This document shows positions 7,996 to 16,594 of a stretch of DNA of 58,968 nucleotides, piece by piece; the stretch's first letter is position 1, and each line of letters begins with the position of its first letter. The translations under genes were made by a program, and so were the position numbers. The stretch comes from Rossellomorea vietnamensis (lineage in GTDB: Bacteria > Bacillota > Bacilli > Bacillales > Bacillaceae_B), in NCBI RefSeq assembly GCF_008180415.1, contig NZ_VTEI01000008.1, positions 1 to 58,968 on the forward strand, in the 5' to 3' direction. The notes beneath the pieces are model-generated. The model was not told where the DNA came from, ran no database searches, and saw nothing but the letters and a program-made list of their open reading frames with translations.

Positions 7996-9550
7996 TGAAA
8001 AGCATGTCAGGGAAGGATTGATCCTGCTGGCACAGTGGGAAATCCACGGAATAGATACCATTTTGGAAGCGGAAGATGGAGAGGAAGCCGTCGAGGTGAT
8101 TAAGGAACACCGCCCTGAGATTATTTTTACAGATATGAGGATGCCGCGAAGGGATGGGATCAGTCTTTTAAAATGGCTGCATTCAGCTGAGAACAATAGT
8201 AAGACCATCGTCGTCAGCGGCCACGATGATTTTGAGTATATGAGGAATGCCCTCTATTATAAAAGCTTTGACTATATCTTGAAGCCAATTGAACCGGAGG
8301 TATTGAATGAGACCTTGGGAAAAGCGGTGAGAGAGTGGAAGGATCAGGCACTTTCAAGGAAAACACAAGCGGAAGAGAATCAGGTTTTGAATGAAGTAAA
8401 GCCTCTTTATTGGGACCGTTTCTTCTCCAAACTGTGCCAGTCACAAGAAGTTTCGGCTGCGGAAGATTATAAAATCAGAAAAGAGTTTGGCCTCTCGATC
8501 GCCAATAAGCAGAAGAAGATAGCCCTGATACCGATCCAGCAGCTGGTGAAGACAGCCTTGCTGGGAGACCGGGAACTGGCATTTTTCACCGTGAGCAACA
8601 TTGCCAATGAAATAGTAAGGAAAACCAATGAGGGGGTTTGTTTCCGGAACCTCGACAATGAAGAAGAATTAGTGATCATCATATGGAACCAGCAGAACGG
8701 TACTCTTATCTTTAATGATATTGTGAGGGCCATCTATCAATACAGCAAGGTTCACCCGCTTCTGGCTTCCGGCAAAACCACGGCGGACCTTAAAAAGGCA
8801 TATGATACCGCTCATCGGGTGTTACTGAAACATGACCTTACATCTTCAAAGAAAATAGCGACCCTGGAAGAAATGACAAGCAGCACCCTTCTTCATCTCC
8901 TGGATCATTCAAATGAGCTGAAGTGGGCATTGCGTTCAGGCAGTATGGAACAAGTCGATGCGCAGCTCAGGACTCTATTTACCTCTCTGGAAAAAGAGCA
9001 TACTTTTTCGCTGCAGCAAGTTTCAGCATGGGAGACTCAGTTCAATTTACTGAGAAATAACTGGCTGAAAGAATACAAGATTGACAGTGACGGCCCATTT
9101 TATACTGGGCGGGATTATTGGAGTGAAGACGGTAGTTTTTCTCCTGAGAAGTTTAAAAGGGAGAAAGCGGCAGAATTCAAGGAACTTGTGGAGCTGCTGT
9201 CTCAGGCAAAATACCAGACAGAAAAGAACAGCATGCAGCAAATTGAAGAGTATTTGCAGCAGCATTACCAGGAAGACATCACACTTCAGGAGATTGCCGA
9301 CCGCTTCTATCTCAGCAGGGAATACATTTCGAGGAAATTCAAGCAGGATTATAAGACAACTATCACGGACTACTTGACGAGTATTAGAATGGACAGAGCC
9401 AAGAAGCTGCTTGAAAATTCTCATCTGAAAATCTATGAAGTGGCCTATGGAGTCGGCTATCAGAATGAAAAGTACTTCAGCAAGGTGTTTAAAAAACAAG
9501 AAGGAGTCACGCCTAATGAATTCAGGCAGTCTCTTTCCGGAAAAATATAA
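7973..9550 (+). CDS. Response regulator with AraC-type HTH, YesN family
   Basis: A 525-residue two-domain regulator. The receiver domain covers residues 1-120 with acidic pair DD (7-8), phospho-acceptor Asp54 in FTDMRMP and Lys103 region (LKPIEP). There is a long middle region, then a C-terminal AraC HTH (about 425-525) with the signature VGYQNEKYFSKVFKKQEGVTPN (last ~35 residues shown in part). I chose ATG 7973 because GGAGG lies 9 bp upstream; GTG 7964 is in frame but sits inside that spacing. It overlaps the kinase by 23 bp. It probably activates the ABC operon and/or the downstream dehydrogenase genes. Confidence 0.92.
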   Translation: MKALIVDDEKHVREGLILLAQWEIHGIDTILEAEDGEEAVEVIKEHRPEIIFTDMRMPRRDGISLLKWLHSAENNSKTIVVSGHDDFEYMRNALYYKSFDYILKPIEPEVLNETLGKAVREWKDQALSRKTQAEENQVLNEVKPLYWDRFFSKLCQSQEVSAAEDYKIRKEFGLSIANKQKKIALIPIQQLVKTALLGDRELAFFTVSNIANEIVRKTNEGVCFRNLDNEEELVIIIWNQQNGTLIFNDIVRAIYQYSKVHPLLASGKTTADLKKAYDTAHRVLLKHDLTSSKKIATLEEMTSSTLLHLLDHSNELKWALRSGSMEQVDAQLRTLFTSLEKEHTFSLQQVSAWETQFNLLRNNWLKEYKIDSDGPFYTGRDYWSEDGSFSPEKFKREKAAEFKELVELLSQAKYQTEKNSMQQIEEYLQQHYQEDITLQEIADRFYLSREYISRKFKQDYKTTITDYLTSIRMDRAKKLLENSHLKIYEVAYGVGYQNEKYFSKVFKKQEGVTPNEFRQSLSGKI

Positions 9551-9568
9551 ACTTTGGAGGTATCAGAA

Positions 9569-10294
9569 ATGATTAACGTTACAGTATGGAATGAAAACAG
9601 ACATGAACAGAAAAACCAGACCGTCCGCGATCTTTATCCAGAAGGCATCCACGGAGCCATCGCCTCATTTTTGGGAGAGGAACCGTTCAATGTTAAAACT
9701 GCGACTCTCGATGAAGACCAGCACGGTTTGACAGAAGAAGTCCTGTCAAACACAGATGTCCTGCTTTGGTGGGGACATATCGCCCATGAAGAAGTCTCCG
9801 ATGCAGTGGTGGAGAAAGTAACGCAGCGAGTACTGGACGGGATGGGACTGATTGTTCTCCACTCCGGCCATTTCTCAAAGATCTTCAAAACATTGATGGG
9901 TACTTCCTGTGATCTTAAGTGGAGGGAAGCCAATGAGAAGGAGCGTATCTGGATGGTTGATCCAAGCCATCCGATCGCTGAAGGCCTCGGAGAATACATT
10001 GAGCTTGAAAGAGAAGAAATGTACGGTGAGCACTTCGATATACCGGCCCCGGATGAGCTCGTGATGGTCAGCTGGTTCGAAGGCGGAGAAGTGTTCCGCA
10101 GCGGATGCACCTACAGGCGCGGCAACGGCAAGGTATTCTATTTCCGCCCTGGCCATGAAACGTACCCTACCTACTACAACAAAGAAGTTCAAAAGGTCAT
10201 TGTCAATGCTGTTAACTGGGCTGCGCCAGTGAAGCGTGAAAGACCTGTCTACGGAAATGCGCAGCCGCTTGAAACAATTAAAGGCACAAACTAA
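9569..10294 (+). CDS. ThuA-domain protein (trehalose-utilisation type)
   Basis: A 241-residue cytosolic protein filled by one ThuA domain, a glutamine-amidotransferase-like fold. Visible blocks are [10 protein letters not shown] at the start, [29 protein letters not shown], and [20 protein letters not shown] near the C-terminus. ATG 9569 is preceded by GGAGG with 8-bp spacing; an in-frame TTG at 9554 lies inside that site and is rejected. ThuA proteins accompany Gfo/Idh dehydrogenases in trehalose and related 3-keto-sugar catabolism in rhizobia. Here it heads a set of Gfo/Idh and isomerase-type genes, so a role on a keto-disaccharide or keto-sugar is likely. The exact reaction is not established. 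Confidence 0.88.
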   Translation: MINVTVWNENRHEQKNQTVRDLYPEGIHGAIASFLGEEPFNVKTATLDEDQHGLTEEVLSNTDVLLWWGHIAHEEVSDAVVEKVTQRVLDGMGLIVLHSGHFSKIFKTLMGTSCDLKWREANEKERIWMVDPSHPIAEGLGEYIELEREEMYGEHFDIPAPDELVMVSWFEGGEVFRSGCTYRRGNGKVFYFRPGHETYPTYYNKEVQKVIVNAVNWAAPVKRERPVYGNAQPLETIKGTN

Positions 10295-10311
10295 AGCTAG
10301 GAGGAAATGAA

Positions 10312-11337
10312 ATGAACAGAATTAAAATTGCGGTAATTGGCTGCGGGAGCATTGCTCAGCACCGCCACCTGCCTGAATATGGGAATAGCGAACTTGTTGA
10401 GATTACGGCTGTATGCGATATTGTCAAAGAAAGAGCAGAAGAAATCGCTCAAAAGTACGGAGCCCGTGCCTATACAGAGTATGAAGAACTGCTGGCCAAT
10501 GAGGAAGTGGATGCTGTCAGCGTCTGCACACCAAACTACCTTCATGCCCCAATCTCGGTGGCTACACTGAAAGCAGGGAAGCATGTCCTCTGTGAAAAAC
10601 CAATGGCTACATCGACTGCAGAAGCAGAAGAGATGATCGGAGCAGCAGAAGCGGCAGGCAAGAAGCTGATGATCGCGCATAATCAGCGTTTTGTTCCTTC
10701 ACACGAAAAGGCGAAAAAGCTGATTGAAAACGGTGAAATCGGTAAAATTTACAGCTTCCGTTCTGCTTTCGGCCATGGCGGTCCTGAAGGCTGGAGCGCA
10801 GATGGCAAGGACAGCTGGTTCTTCAAGAAGGATGAAGCTTTCATCGGTGCCATGGGAGATCTCGGAGTACATAAAACAGATCTGCTTCGCTATATTCTTG
10901 GTGAAGAGTTTTCCGAAGTCGGTTCCTTCATTGAAACCAGCTCAAAGGAAAAGGCCGATGTGGATGATACAGCTGTTTGTGTATTGAAAACAGAAAGCGG
11001 GATTATTGGCACCCTTGCCGCCAGCTGGTCGTATGTTTCAAAAGAAGATAACTCAACGATTATCTATGGAGAGAAGGCCATCCTGCGACTGGAAGATGAT
11101 CCAGTCCATTCACTCGTCGTCCAGTATGTGAACGGAGAAGTCGTGAAATATGAGCTTGGCGGTATTCAGACCAATGAAGAAGGCGGCCAAAAAAGTTCCC
11201 GCGTCATTGAGCAGTTCGTAAAATCTATCGTCGAGGATACAGAACCGGCTGTAACAGGGGAAGAAGGCATGAAGTCTCTGCAGGTGGTTCTTGCTGCCCT
11301 GGAATCAAATGAAACGAAACGAATCGTAAAAATCTGA
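10312..11337 (+). CDS. Gfo/Idh/MocA family oxidoreductase (1)
   Basis: A 341-residue NAD(P)-dependent sugar dehydrogenase. The N-terminal Rossmann fold starts with the glycine motif VIGCGSIAQHRH (residues 8-19), followed by VCTPNYLHAP and the conserved CEKPMA (family EKP motif, about 95-100). The C-terminal domain carries DLGVHKTDLLRYILG, with the conserved Asp/His dyad expected to act in hydride transfer. Start ATG 10312 with GGAGG 6-7 bp upstream, 17 bp after the ThuA gene. Substrate is unknown; ThuB/LgdA-like oxidation of a glycoside at C3 is one possibility. Confidence 0.93.
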   Translation: MNRIKIAVIGCGSIAQHRHLPEYGNSELVEITAVCDIVKERAEEIAQKYGARAYTEYEELLANEEVDAVSVCTPNYLHAPISVATLKAGKHVLCEKPMATSTAEAEEMIGAAEAAGKKLMIAHNQRFVPSHEKAKKLIENGEIGKIYSFRSAFGHGGPEGWSADGKDSWFFKKDEAFIGAMGDLGVHKTDLLRYILGEEFSEVGSFIETSSKEKADVDDTAVCVLKTESGIIGTLAASWSYVSKEDNSTIIYGEKAILRLEDDPVHSLVVQYVNGEVVKYELGGIQTNEEGGQKSSRVIEQFVKSIVEDTEPAVTGEEGMKSLQVVLAALESNETKRIVKI

Positions 11338-11354
11338 TTGAGGTGTATACAGCT

Positions 11355-12395
11355 ATGACAAAACTTCGAATGGGGATGATCGGTGTCGGCGGAATTGCTC
11401 AGTCACGCCACATCCCTGCTTATCAAAAACTTCAGGATATAGTTACTGTCGAAGCCGTCAGTGACATCAATACACAGCGCGCGGAAGAGGCTGCTGAACA
11501 CTTCGGTATCCCGCAAGTATTCAGTGACTATCATGACATGTTTCCTCATATAGATGCGGTTACAATCTGCACACCAAACAAGTTTCATGCAGAAATTGCC
11601 ATCGCCGCTTTAAATGCCGGAGTTCACGTTTTCTGTGAAAAACCGATGGCGATGACTCCCGAAGAATGCCAGGCGATGATCGATGCGGCGGAGAAGCCCG
11701 GAAAAGTCTTAAGCATCGCCTACCACTACCGCTTCATGAAAGAAAGCCAGGCCGCTAAAAGACTGATTGACCAGAATGAAATTGGAGAGCCGATTGTCGC
11801 CAGGGCCAGGGCCATCCGCCGCCGAAAAGTGCCCGGCTGGGGTGTATTCACCAATAAGGAACTTCAAGGAGGAGGAAGCCTGATCGATTACGGCTGCCAT
11901 TTCCTTGATCTCTCCCTATGGCTGCTTGGCAATCCAACTCCTGTAGAAGTTACCGGTACCACCTATAACAAGCTCAGCAAAATTGCTGATGAAGTGAACA
12001 TGTGGGGAGACTTTGACCGCGAAAACTTTGAAGTGGATGACCATGTGACAGCCTACATCAAATTTGATAACGGTGCCTCTATGCTGTTTGAAACATCCTG
12101 GAGTGCAAATGTGAAGAGGGACGAAGAAGTGATGAGCATCTCAGGGCTGACGGGCGGCCTAGATCTGTTTCCCCTTCATGTAAACCAAATGAAGCATGGC
12201 ATGCTGCTCAGCAGTAACGCGGACTGGGTGCCGGGCGAAGAAGACCCCGGCATCCCACAAGCGGAAAATTTTATAAAAAGCTGCCTGGGATTCGAGGAAC
12301 TTGTTGTCAAACCGAGTGAAGCCATGAAAGTATCCCAAATCATTGAAGCCATATACCAAAGCAGTGAAAAGGGTGGAAGCATAAGATTGCAATAG
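11355..12395 (+). CDS. Gfo/Idh/MocA family oxidoreductase (2)
   Basis: A 346-residue second member of the family, paralogous to the upstream gene: glycine motif IGVGGIAQSRH near the start, CTPNKFHAE, FCEKPMAMTPEE, and DYGCHFLDLSLWLLG with the catalytic Asp/His pair. ATG 11355 follows GAGGTG with 9-bp spacing; GTG 11343 overlaps that site and gives an unneeded MYTA extension. 17 bp after the preceding gene, so co-transcribed. Two dehydrogenases in one cluster would suit oxidation of a sugar and later reduction of the keto-product, a two-dehydrogenase design known from the levoglucosan pathway. The assignment of each role is inference. Confidence 0.92.
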   Translation: MTKLRMGMIGVGGIAQSRHIPAYQKLQDIVTVEAVSDINTQRAEEAAEHFGIPQVFSDYHDMFPHIDAVTICTPNKFHAEIAIAALNAGVHVFCEKPMAMTPEECQAMIDAAEKPGKVLSIAYHYRFMKESQAAKRLIDQNEIGEPIVARARAIRRRKVPGWGVFTNKELQGGGSLIDYGCHFLDLSLWLLGNPTPVEVTGTTYNKLSKIADEVNMWGDFDRENFEVDDHVTAYIKFDNGASMLFETSWSANVKRDEEVMSISGLTGGLDLFPLHVNQMKHGMLLSSNADWVPGEEDPGIPQAENFIKSCLGFEELVVKPSEAMKVSQIIEAIYQSSEKGGSIRLQ

Positions 12396-12407
12396 GAGGA
12401 ACCATAT

Positions 12408-13376
12408 ATGAAACTGGGAGTATTTACGGTATTATTTTCGCAAAAGAACTTTGAAGAAATGCTGGATTATGTAAAAGAAGCTGGGCTGCATGCAGTCGAA
12501 ATCGGCACTGGGGGATATCCAGGGAATGCACATTGCGACCTTGACACGCTTTTGAAAAGTGAAGAAAAACGCGCTGAGTATCTTGAAAAAGTAACCTCAA
12601 GAGGCTTGGAAATCAGTGCATTCAGCTGCCATGGAAATCCAATTTCCCCTGAAAAAGCTTTTGCGGAGGAATCTCACGCCGCCCTTCAAAAGACCATCCG
12701 TCTTGCCGGGCTGATGAATGTTCCAGTCGTTAATTGCTTTTCAGGAACAGCAGGGGATCACGAAGGCGCCAAGCATCCAAACTGGCCGGTCTCTCCATGG
12801 CCGAACGAATATGGCGATATTCTGAAGTGGCAGTGGGAAGAAAAACTGATTCCTTATTGGAAAGAGATGGGGAAACTAGCTCAAGAAAACAATGTAAAAA
12901 TCGGCCTAGAATTACATGGTGGATTCCTGGTTCATACCCCATACACAATGCTGAAGCTTCGTGAAGAAACCTGCGACGCCATCGGTGCCAACCTCGATCC
13001 AAGCCATCTATGGTGGCAGGGCATCGACCCGGTCGCAGCCATTAAAATCCTTGGAAAAGCAGGAGCCATTCACCATTTCCATGCAAAAGATACCTATATC
13101 GACCAGGACAACGTCAACATGTACGGCCTGACAGACATGCAGCCATACGGCAATATCCAGTCAAGAGCATGGTCCTTCCGCTCTGTTGGCTGCGGCCACA
13201 GCCTGCAGGAGTGGTCTGACATGATGAGCGCATTAAGAACCTTCGGCTATGATTACGTCGTCAGCATCGAACACGAAGACCCGATTATGTCCATTGAAGA
13301 AGGCTTTGCGCGTGCAGTGAAAAATCTGAAATCTATTTTGATTGAAGAGCAGCCTTCTGAGATGTGGTGGGTTTAG
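12408..13376 (+). CDS. Sugar phosphate isomerase/epimerase-type TIM-barrel protein
   Basis: A 322-residue AP-endonuclease-2/xylose-isomerase-like TIM barrel. Metal-ligand blocks are visible: GLELHGGF (Glu, about 165), NLDPSHLWWQG (Asp/His, about 200-210), HHFHAKD (His/Asp, about 225) and SIEHEDP (Glu, about 295). ATG 12408 with AGGAGG 9 bp upstream; last gene of the cluster. Members of this superfamily act as isomerases, epimerases, or beta-eliminase/hydratase enzymes of 3-keto-glycosides (as in LgdB of levoglucosan catabolism). With ThuA and two dehydrogenases alongside, a keto-sugar role is plausible. Confidence 0.9.
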   Translation: MKLGVFTVLFSQKNFEEMLDYVKEAGLHAVEIGTGGYPGNAHCDLDTLLKSEEKRAEYLEKVTSRGLEISAFSCHGNPISPEKAFAEESHAALQKTIRLAGLMNVPVVNCFSGTAGDHEGAKHPNWPVSPWPNEYGDILKWQWEEKLIPYWKEMGKLAQENNVKIGLELHGGFLVHTPYTMLKLREETCDAIGANLDPSHLWWQGIDPVAAIKILGKAGAIHHFHAKDTYIDQDNVNMYGLTDMQPYGNIQSRAWSFRSVGCGHSLQEWSDMMSALRTFGYDYVVSIEHEDPIMSIEEGFARAVKNLKSILIEEQPSEMWWV

Positions 13377-13440
13377 GGTTTTATTGTAGTTAGTTTTAGA
13401 GTAAGTATGATAGATAGGGTGCCAAGATAACTCAATTTCT

Positions 13441-13548
13441 GTGTATAAAAATTCACCAGATACAGAGTTGAAAAGGGAGTATTTTCATAACGAGCAGGCA
13501 GAAGAATTCTTTGAGCTGATTACAGGGAAGAGTTTAACCGAGGGGTAA
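13441..13548 (+). pseudogene. Possible gene remnant, 35 codons
   Basis: A frame from GTG 13441 to TAA 13546 encodes VYKNSPDTELKREYFHNEQA followed by a short acidic/aliphatic tail. The charged, protein-like composition and lack of a ribosome-binding site suggest the 3' end of a decayed gene rather than a functional one. A terminator hairpin follows 21 bp later. I do not recognise the family. Confidence 0.3.
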
Positions 13549-13568
13549 AATTCATTTCATTAAAGCGG

Positions 13569-13600
13569 GCGTTGATCCAAGAAGGATTAACGCTTCTTTT
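13569..13600 (+). terminator. Terminator/attenuator before the acetyltransferase
   Basis: Stem GCGTTGATCC/GGATTAACGC with loop AAGAA and TTCTTTT after it. Could end sugar-cluster transcription (13376) or the 13441 remnant, or act as an attenuator for the gene at 13673. Confidence 0.75.
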
Positions 13601-13672
13601 GTTGAAGTTATTGGATTAACGGAGCAGGCTTGTGGAATAAGAAAGTATAATACTACTGAAAGGATATACATT

Positions 13673-14227
13673 ATGGAAACATTTACTGATATAAAGACTG
13701 AAAGGTTGTTATTAAGAAGGTTAAGAACAACTGATGCATCGGATTTATTCGAGTATTTCTCTAATGAGAGGTATGCTGAGTTCAGTGGCTCGGAATGCTT
13801 CACTGAAGTTGAGCAGGCTGAAAATCTTATCCGAATACATAATGAGAGAATAGATACTAACAAAGGAATGAAATGGGCAATTACGATTAAGGATGAAGAT
13901 CGTGTTATCGGAACTTGTGGCTTTGAAAATTGGCAAAAGAACGATTTCAAAGCGGAGGTTGGATTCGGTTTATCGCCAGAATATTGGCAAAAAGGAATAA
14001 TGAGAGAGACGTTAAGTGAAGTTATTAAATTCGGCTTTAACAATCTTGACTTTAATCGAATTGAAGCTCTTACTTCTCCAGGTAACATTCGTTCGAGAAA
14101 GCTATTAGAAAAATGTAATTTTAAAGAAGAGGGGTATTTAAGAGACTATTATTTCGAAAGAGGGGAATTTTTAGATTTTGTCATTTTTTCCGTATTGAAG
14201 AAAGAATATATGAAAATTCTAAAATAA
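13673..14227 (+). CDS. GNAT acetyltransferase, RimJ/RimL type
   Basis: A 184-residue acetyltransferase. It begins IKTERLLLRRL, typical of RimJ/RimL N-acetyltransferases, and has the acetyl-CoA loop region EVGFGLSPEYWQKGIMRETL (about 103-122) and NIRSRKLLEKCNFKEEGYLR near the end. ATG 13673 has AAAGGA 7-10 bp upstream. The gene is more AT-rich than the sugar cluster and stands alone. Substrate (a ribosomal protein N-terminus, amino acid or antibiotic) cannot be decided. Confidence 0.88.
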   Translation: METFTDIKTERLLLRRLRTTDASDLFEYFSNERYAEFSGSECFTEVEQAENLIRIHNERIDTNKGMKWAITIKDEDRVIGTCGFENWQKNDFKAEVGFGLSPEYWQKGIMRETLSEVIKFGFNNLDFNRIEALTSPGNIRSRKLLEKCNFKEEGYLRDYYFERGEFLDFVIFSVLKKEYMKILK

Positions 14228-14477
14228 TTTCTTAGTGGGTATAAGAAAAACTATTTCAAAAAAGCTACTTAGCATTTTGAACATAATTAGTTGCGGTCAC
14301 TCCTTTCTTATTTGAGCTAACGGGCAGCATCATTGAACTTTTATTCAACATAAAGACATTTATCAGTTGAAGTGTAATTTGATGGAAATGATTATAGGTT
14401 TAGTGTGAGATGGAAAGCGTCAACTTATAGAATCTGGTTTGCTTAATGAAGAGTAAATAAAGGGAGGAGTATCAAGA

Positions 14478-15026
14478 GTGGGTGAAAAGAATAATGAGAT
14501 ATTAGAATGGGCAAAAGCATTGGGGTTTGCCTTAATAATTGTATTTATAGTTCGTACTTTCTTAATTACACCAATCGTAGTCGAGGGTGCTTCAATGAAC
14601 ACCATATTACACGACCAGGAAAGAATGATTGTCTCTAAATTAGGAGAACCAGAGAGGTTTGATATTGTGGTTTTTCATGCCAATGATGAGCAAGATTATA
14701 TTAAACGTGTTATCGGTTTGCCTGGTGATAGAATTGAGTATAAAGAAGACACGCTATTCATTAATGGAAAGGCTTATAAAGAACCATTTCTAGATAAGCA
14801 AAAAGAAAACATTGAAGGGGATTTAACTAAGCCATTTAAATTAGAGAATACAGCTGTTGGAAAGGCCACTGTACCTGAAGGTTATTTATTCGTAATGGGA
14901 GGTAACAGAAGAAATAGTACAGATAGCAGACAAATAGGAGCAATCCCTAAAGAAGAGCTTGTAGGTACCACCAATATTGTTTATTATCCAATAAGAGATA
15001 TTAGGATAATTGAAAACAAGAGGTAG
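14478..15026 (+). CDS. Type I signal peptidase (SipS-like)
   Basis: A 182-residue membrane peptidase that removes signal peptides of secreted proteins. One TM segment (about 14-31), the catalytic Ser39 in VEGASM, and the general base Lys76 in YIKRVIGLPGD. The C-terminal box reads MGGNRRNSTDSR, where most Sip proteins have MGDNR, so the first Asp is replaced by Gly. Start GTG 14478 has GGGAGGAG about 10 bp upstream. It is a solitary gene in an AT-rich stretch, so probably an accessory paralogue; activity is likely but the changed box makes it less certain. Confidence 0.9.
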   Translation: MGEKNNEILEWAKALGFALIIVFIVRTFLITPIVVEGASMNTILHDQERMIVSKLGEPERFDIVVFHANDEQDYIKRVIGLPGDRIEYKEDTLFINGKAYKEPFLDKQKENIEGDLTKPFKLENTAVGKATVPEGYLFVMGGNRRNSTDSRQIGAIPKEELVGTTNIVYYPIRDIRIIENKR

Positions 15027-15062
15027 TTTCTTTAAAGGTTCATGAAGTAATATGTAAAAAAA

Positions 15063-15143
15063 TCATTGGATTTCTGGTTTTTTAAAGCCAATAAGAACAC
15101 TCATCACCATAAAGACTACAAATAATCTCAACAGTTTTTTCAT
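15063..15143 (-). CDS. Small hydrophobic peptide, 26 residues
   Basis: On the minus strand an ATG at 15143 is preceded by GGAGG with 5-bp spacing. It encodes MKKLLRLFVVFMVMSVLIGF plus a short KKPEIQ tail, then TGA. The basic start and single hydrophobic stretch look like a signal or membrane peptide. It lies convergent with the signal peptidase gene. The remainder of 15027-15384 holds only a weak hairpin at 15294-15330. Too short for homology; it could be a membrane microprotein, peptide pheromone precursor or toxin-like peptide, or chance. Confidence 0.4.
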   Translation of the reverse strand: MKKLLRLFVVFMVMSVLIGFKKPEIQ

Positions 15144-15293
15144 TTCTACCTCCACTCGTTATGAATTGGATGTACGAGAGATAGTTTTTCTATCATTTCT
15201 TTTGTTATTCAAGTGAAGGGGTAAAAACAGCTCACCAATGGGTTACTTAGAAAGAGTTAACATCTTGAACTAACAGTCAGCATTTACTTGGTT

Positions 15294-15330
15294 AAAGGCC
15301 CCTATCCTAAAGGATTAGTGCCTATTTGTG
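15294..15330. terminator. Weak hairpin upstream of the SDR gene
   Basis: GGCCCCTATCC/GGATTAGTGCC with a TAAA loop, followed by ATTTGTG. Terminator-like stem with a poor T-run; may end a short leader transcript. Confidence 0.4.
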
Positions 15331-15384
15331 TTGAATATTGTTAAATGTAGTGACCCTTTTAGGGGTGGATGTGGAGGAGTATAA

Positions 15385-16203
15385 ATGGAACCATTGCAAG
15401 GAAAGATTGCTGTTGTGACAGGTGCATCACGTGGAGCGGGCAGGGGAATTGCTCTCGAGTTGGGCAGGGCAGGAGCAACAGTATATGTGACAGGTCGGAG
15501 TGTAAAAGGAGCGACAACCGATAATCGACCAGAAACGATTGAGGAAACCGCTGCCGGTGTTACTTCACGGGGCGGCAAAGGCATCGCAATACGGTGTGAC
15601 CATACAAATGACGAAGATGTGAGAAACCTGTTTGATCAAATTGAAAGGGAACAGGGACGGATTGATATTCTCGTCAATAGTGTATTTGGAGGTTCTGAAA
15701 GTTCGCTGCCCCCAGGAGAAGGACGGCTTTTCTGGCAGCGCCCACTGGAGCATTGGGATGCTATGATGGTTGCCGGTCCGCAGGCTTACCTGCTGACTAC
15801 TCGTTATGCTGCACCACTGATGACACAGCACCGTAATGGGTTGATTGTAAATGTCACTTTCTTTATGAAAGATAGAGTGGCAGGCAATTTATATTATGAC
15901 TTAGCCATGAATGCCATCAATCGAATGACATTGGTAATGGCAAAGGAATTGAAGGACTTTGATGTCTCAGCGATTGCTGTCTGTCCAGGTTGGATGCGTA
16001 CTGAAAGAGTTATAGATTCAGGTTATGGACCAGAAGATGGAACGACGGAAACCACTGCGTATGTAGGTCTTGCTGTTGCAGCATTAGCAGCAGATTCCCA
16101 GGTATCTAATATTTCTGGTGAAGCAGTTATGGTCGCTGATTTGGCAAGGAAGTATGGCTTTACGGATGAAGATGGATCTCAGCCTTTGCCGTTTGAAGGA
16201 TAA
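15385..16203 (+). CDS. SDR-family oxidoreductase with altered catalytic motif
   Basis: A 272-residue short-chain dehydrogenase. The NAD(P)-binding motif TGASRGAGRGIA is at about 13-24 and VYVTGRS follows, which is usual for NADP-preferring members. The active-site region reads IVNVTFF (the usual Ser position is replaced) and YYDLAMNAINRM. In homologous SDRs the motif is YxxxK; here the Lys position is Met (codon ATG, one base from AAG). ATG 15385 follows GTGGAGGAG with about 7-bp spacing. The fold is clear but catalysis may be lost or changed. A DHRS1-like SDR subgroup would be the nearest guess. Confidence 0.88.
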   Translation: MEPLQGKIAVVTGASRGAGRGIALELGRAGATVYVTGRSVKGATTDNRPETIEETAAGVTSRGGKGIAIRCDHTNDEDVRNLFDQIEREQGRIDILVNSVFGGSESSLPPGEGRLFWQRPLEHWDAMMVAGPQAYLLTTRYAAPLMTQHRNGLIVNVTFFMKDRVAGNLYYDLAMNAINRMTLVMAKELKDFDVSAIAVCPGWMRTERVIDSGYGPEDGTTETTAYVGLAVAALAADSQVSNISGEAVMVADLARKYGFTDEDGSQPLPFEG

Positions 16204-16379
16204 CTTGCTTCCTGTACCTCGGAAGGCAGCTTTAAGTTCAATGAATTTGTTATCATTGATTCGTCTTTCTTTAAGCAGAAGACTATCCTGAAAAACAAGA
16301 TAAAAATCAAAAACTTAGAAAAGTGCAAGGCTTATATAGAAAAAAGAGACAGAAGAATAAAACAGAAGCTGATGATAAG

Positions 16380-16496
16380 ATGGGCATCCTTGGAACCACA
16401 TTTGTAACCATTTGTCTTGTAGTATTCTTCATCTTTTTTATAATGAGTGTGTTGTTTGATATGGGTGTGTCTGTGCCAGAGATTTTTTGGAGATGA
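16380..16496 (+). CDS. Small membrane protein or 3' fragment
   Basis: ATG 16380 to TGA 16494 encodes 38 residues beginning MGILGTTFVTICLVVFFIFF, a single membrane span, ending PEIFWR. The open frame continues upstream to about 16273 with a basic stretch (YRKKRQKNKTEADDK) but has no start codon there and no ribosome-binding site is seen. It may be the end of a broken gene. Nothing else is recognisable between 16204 and 16590. Confidence 0.3.
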   Translation: MGILGTTFVTICLVVFFIFFIMSVLFDMGVSVPEIFWR

Positions 16497-16594
16497 AAGC
16501 AGGTTAAAACGTTTCAATTCTTCTAATAAAAGGTTATCTGATATGAAAAAATAGTAATATTTGTTTAATATATACAGAAATAATGTTAATATTT

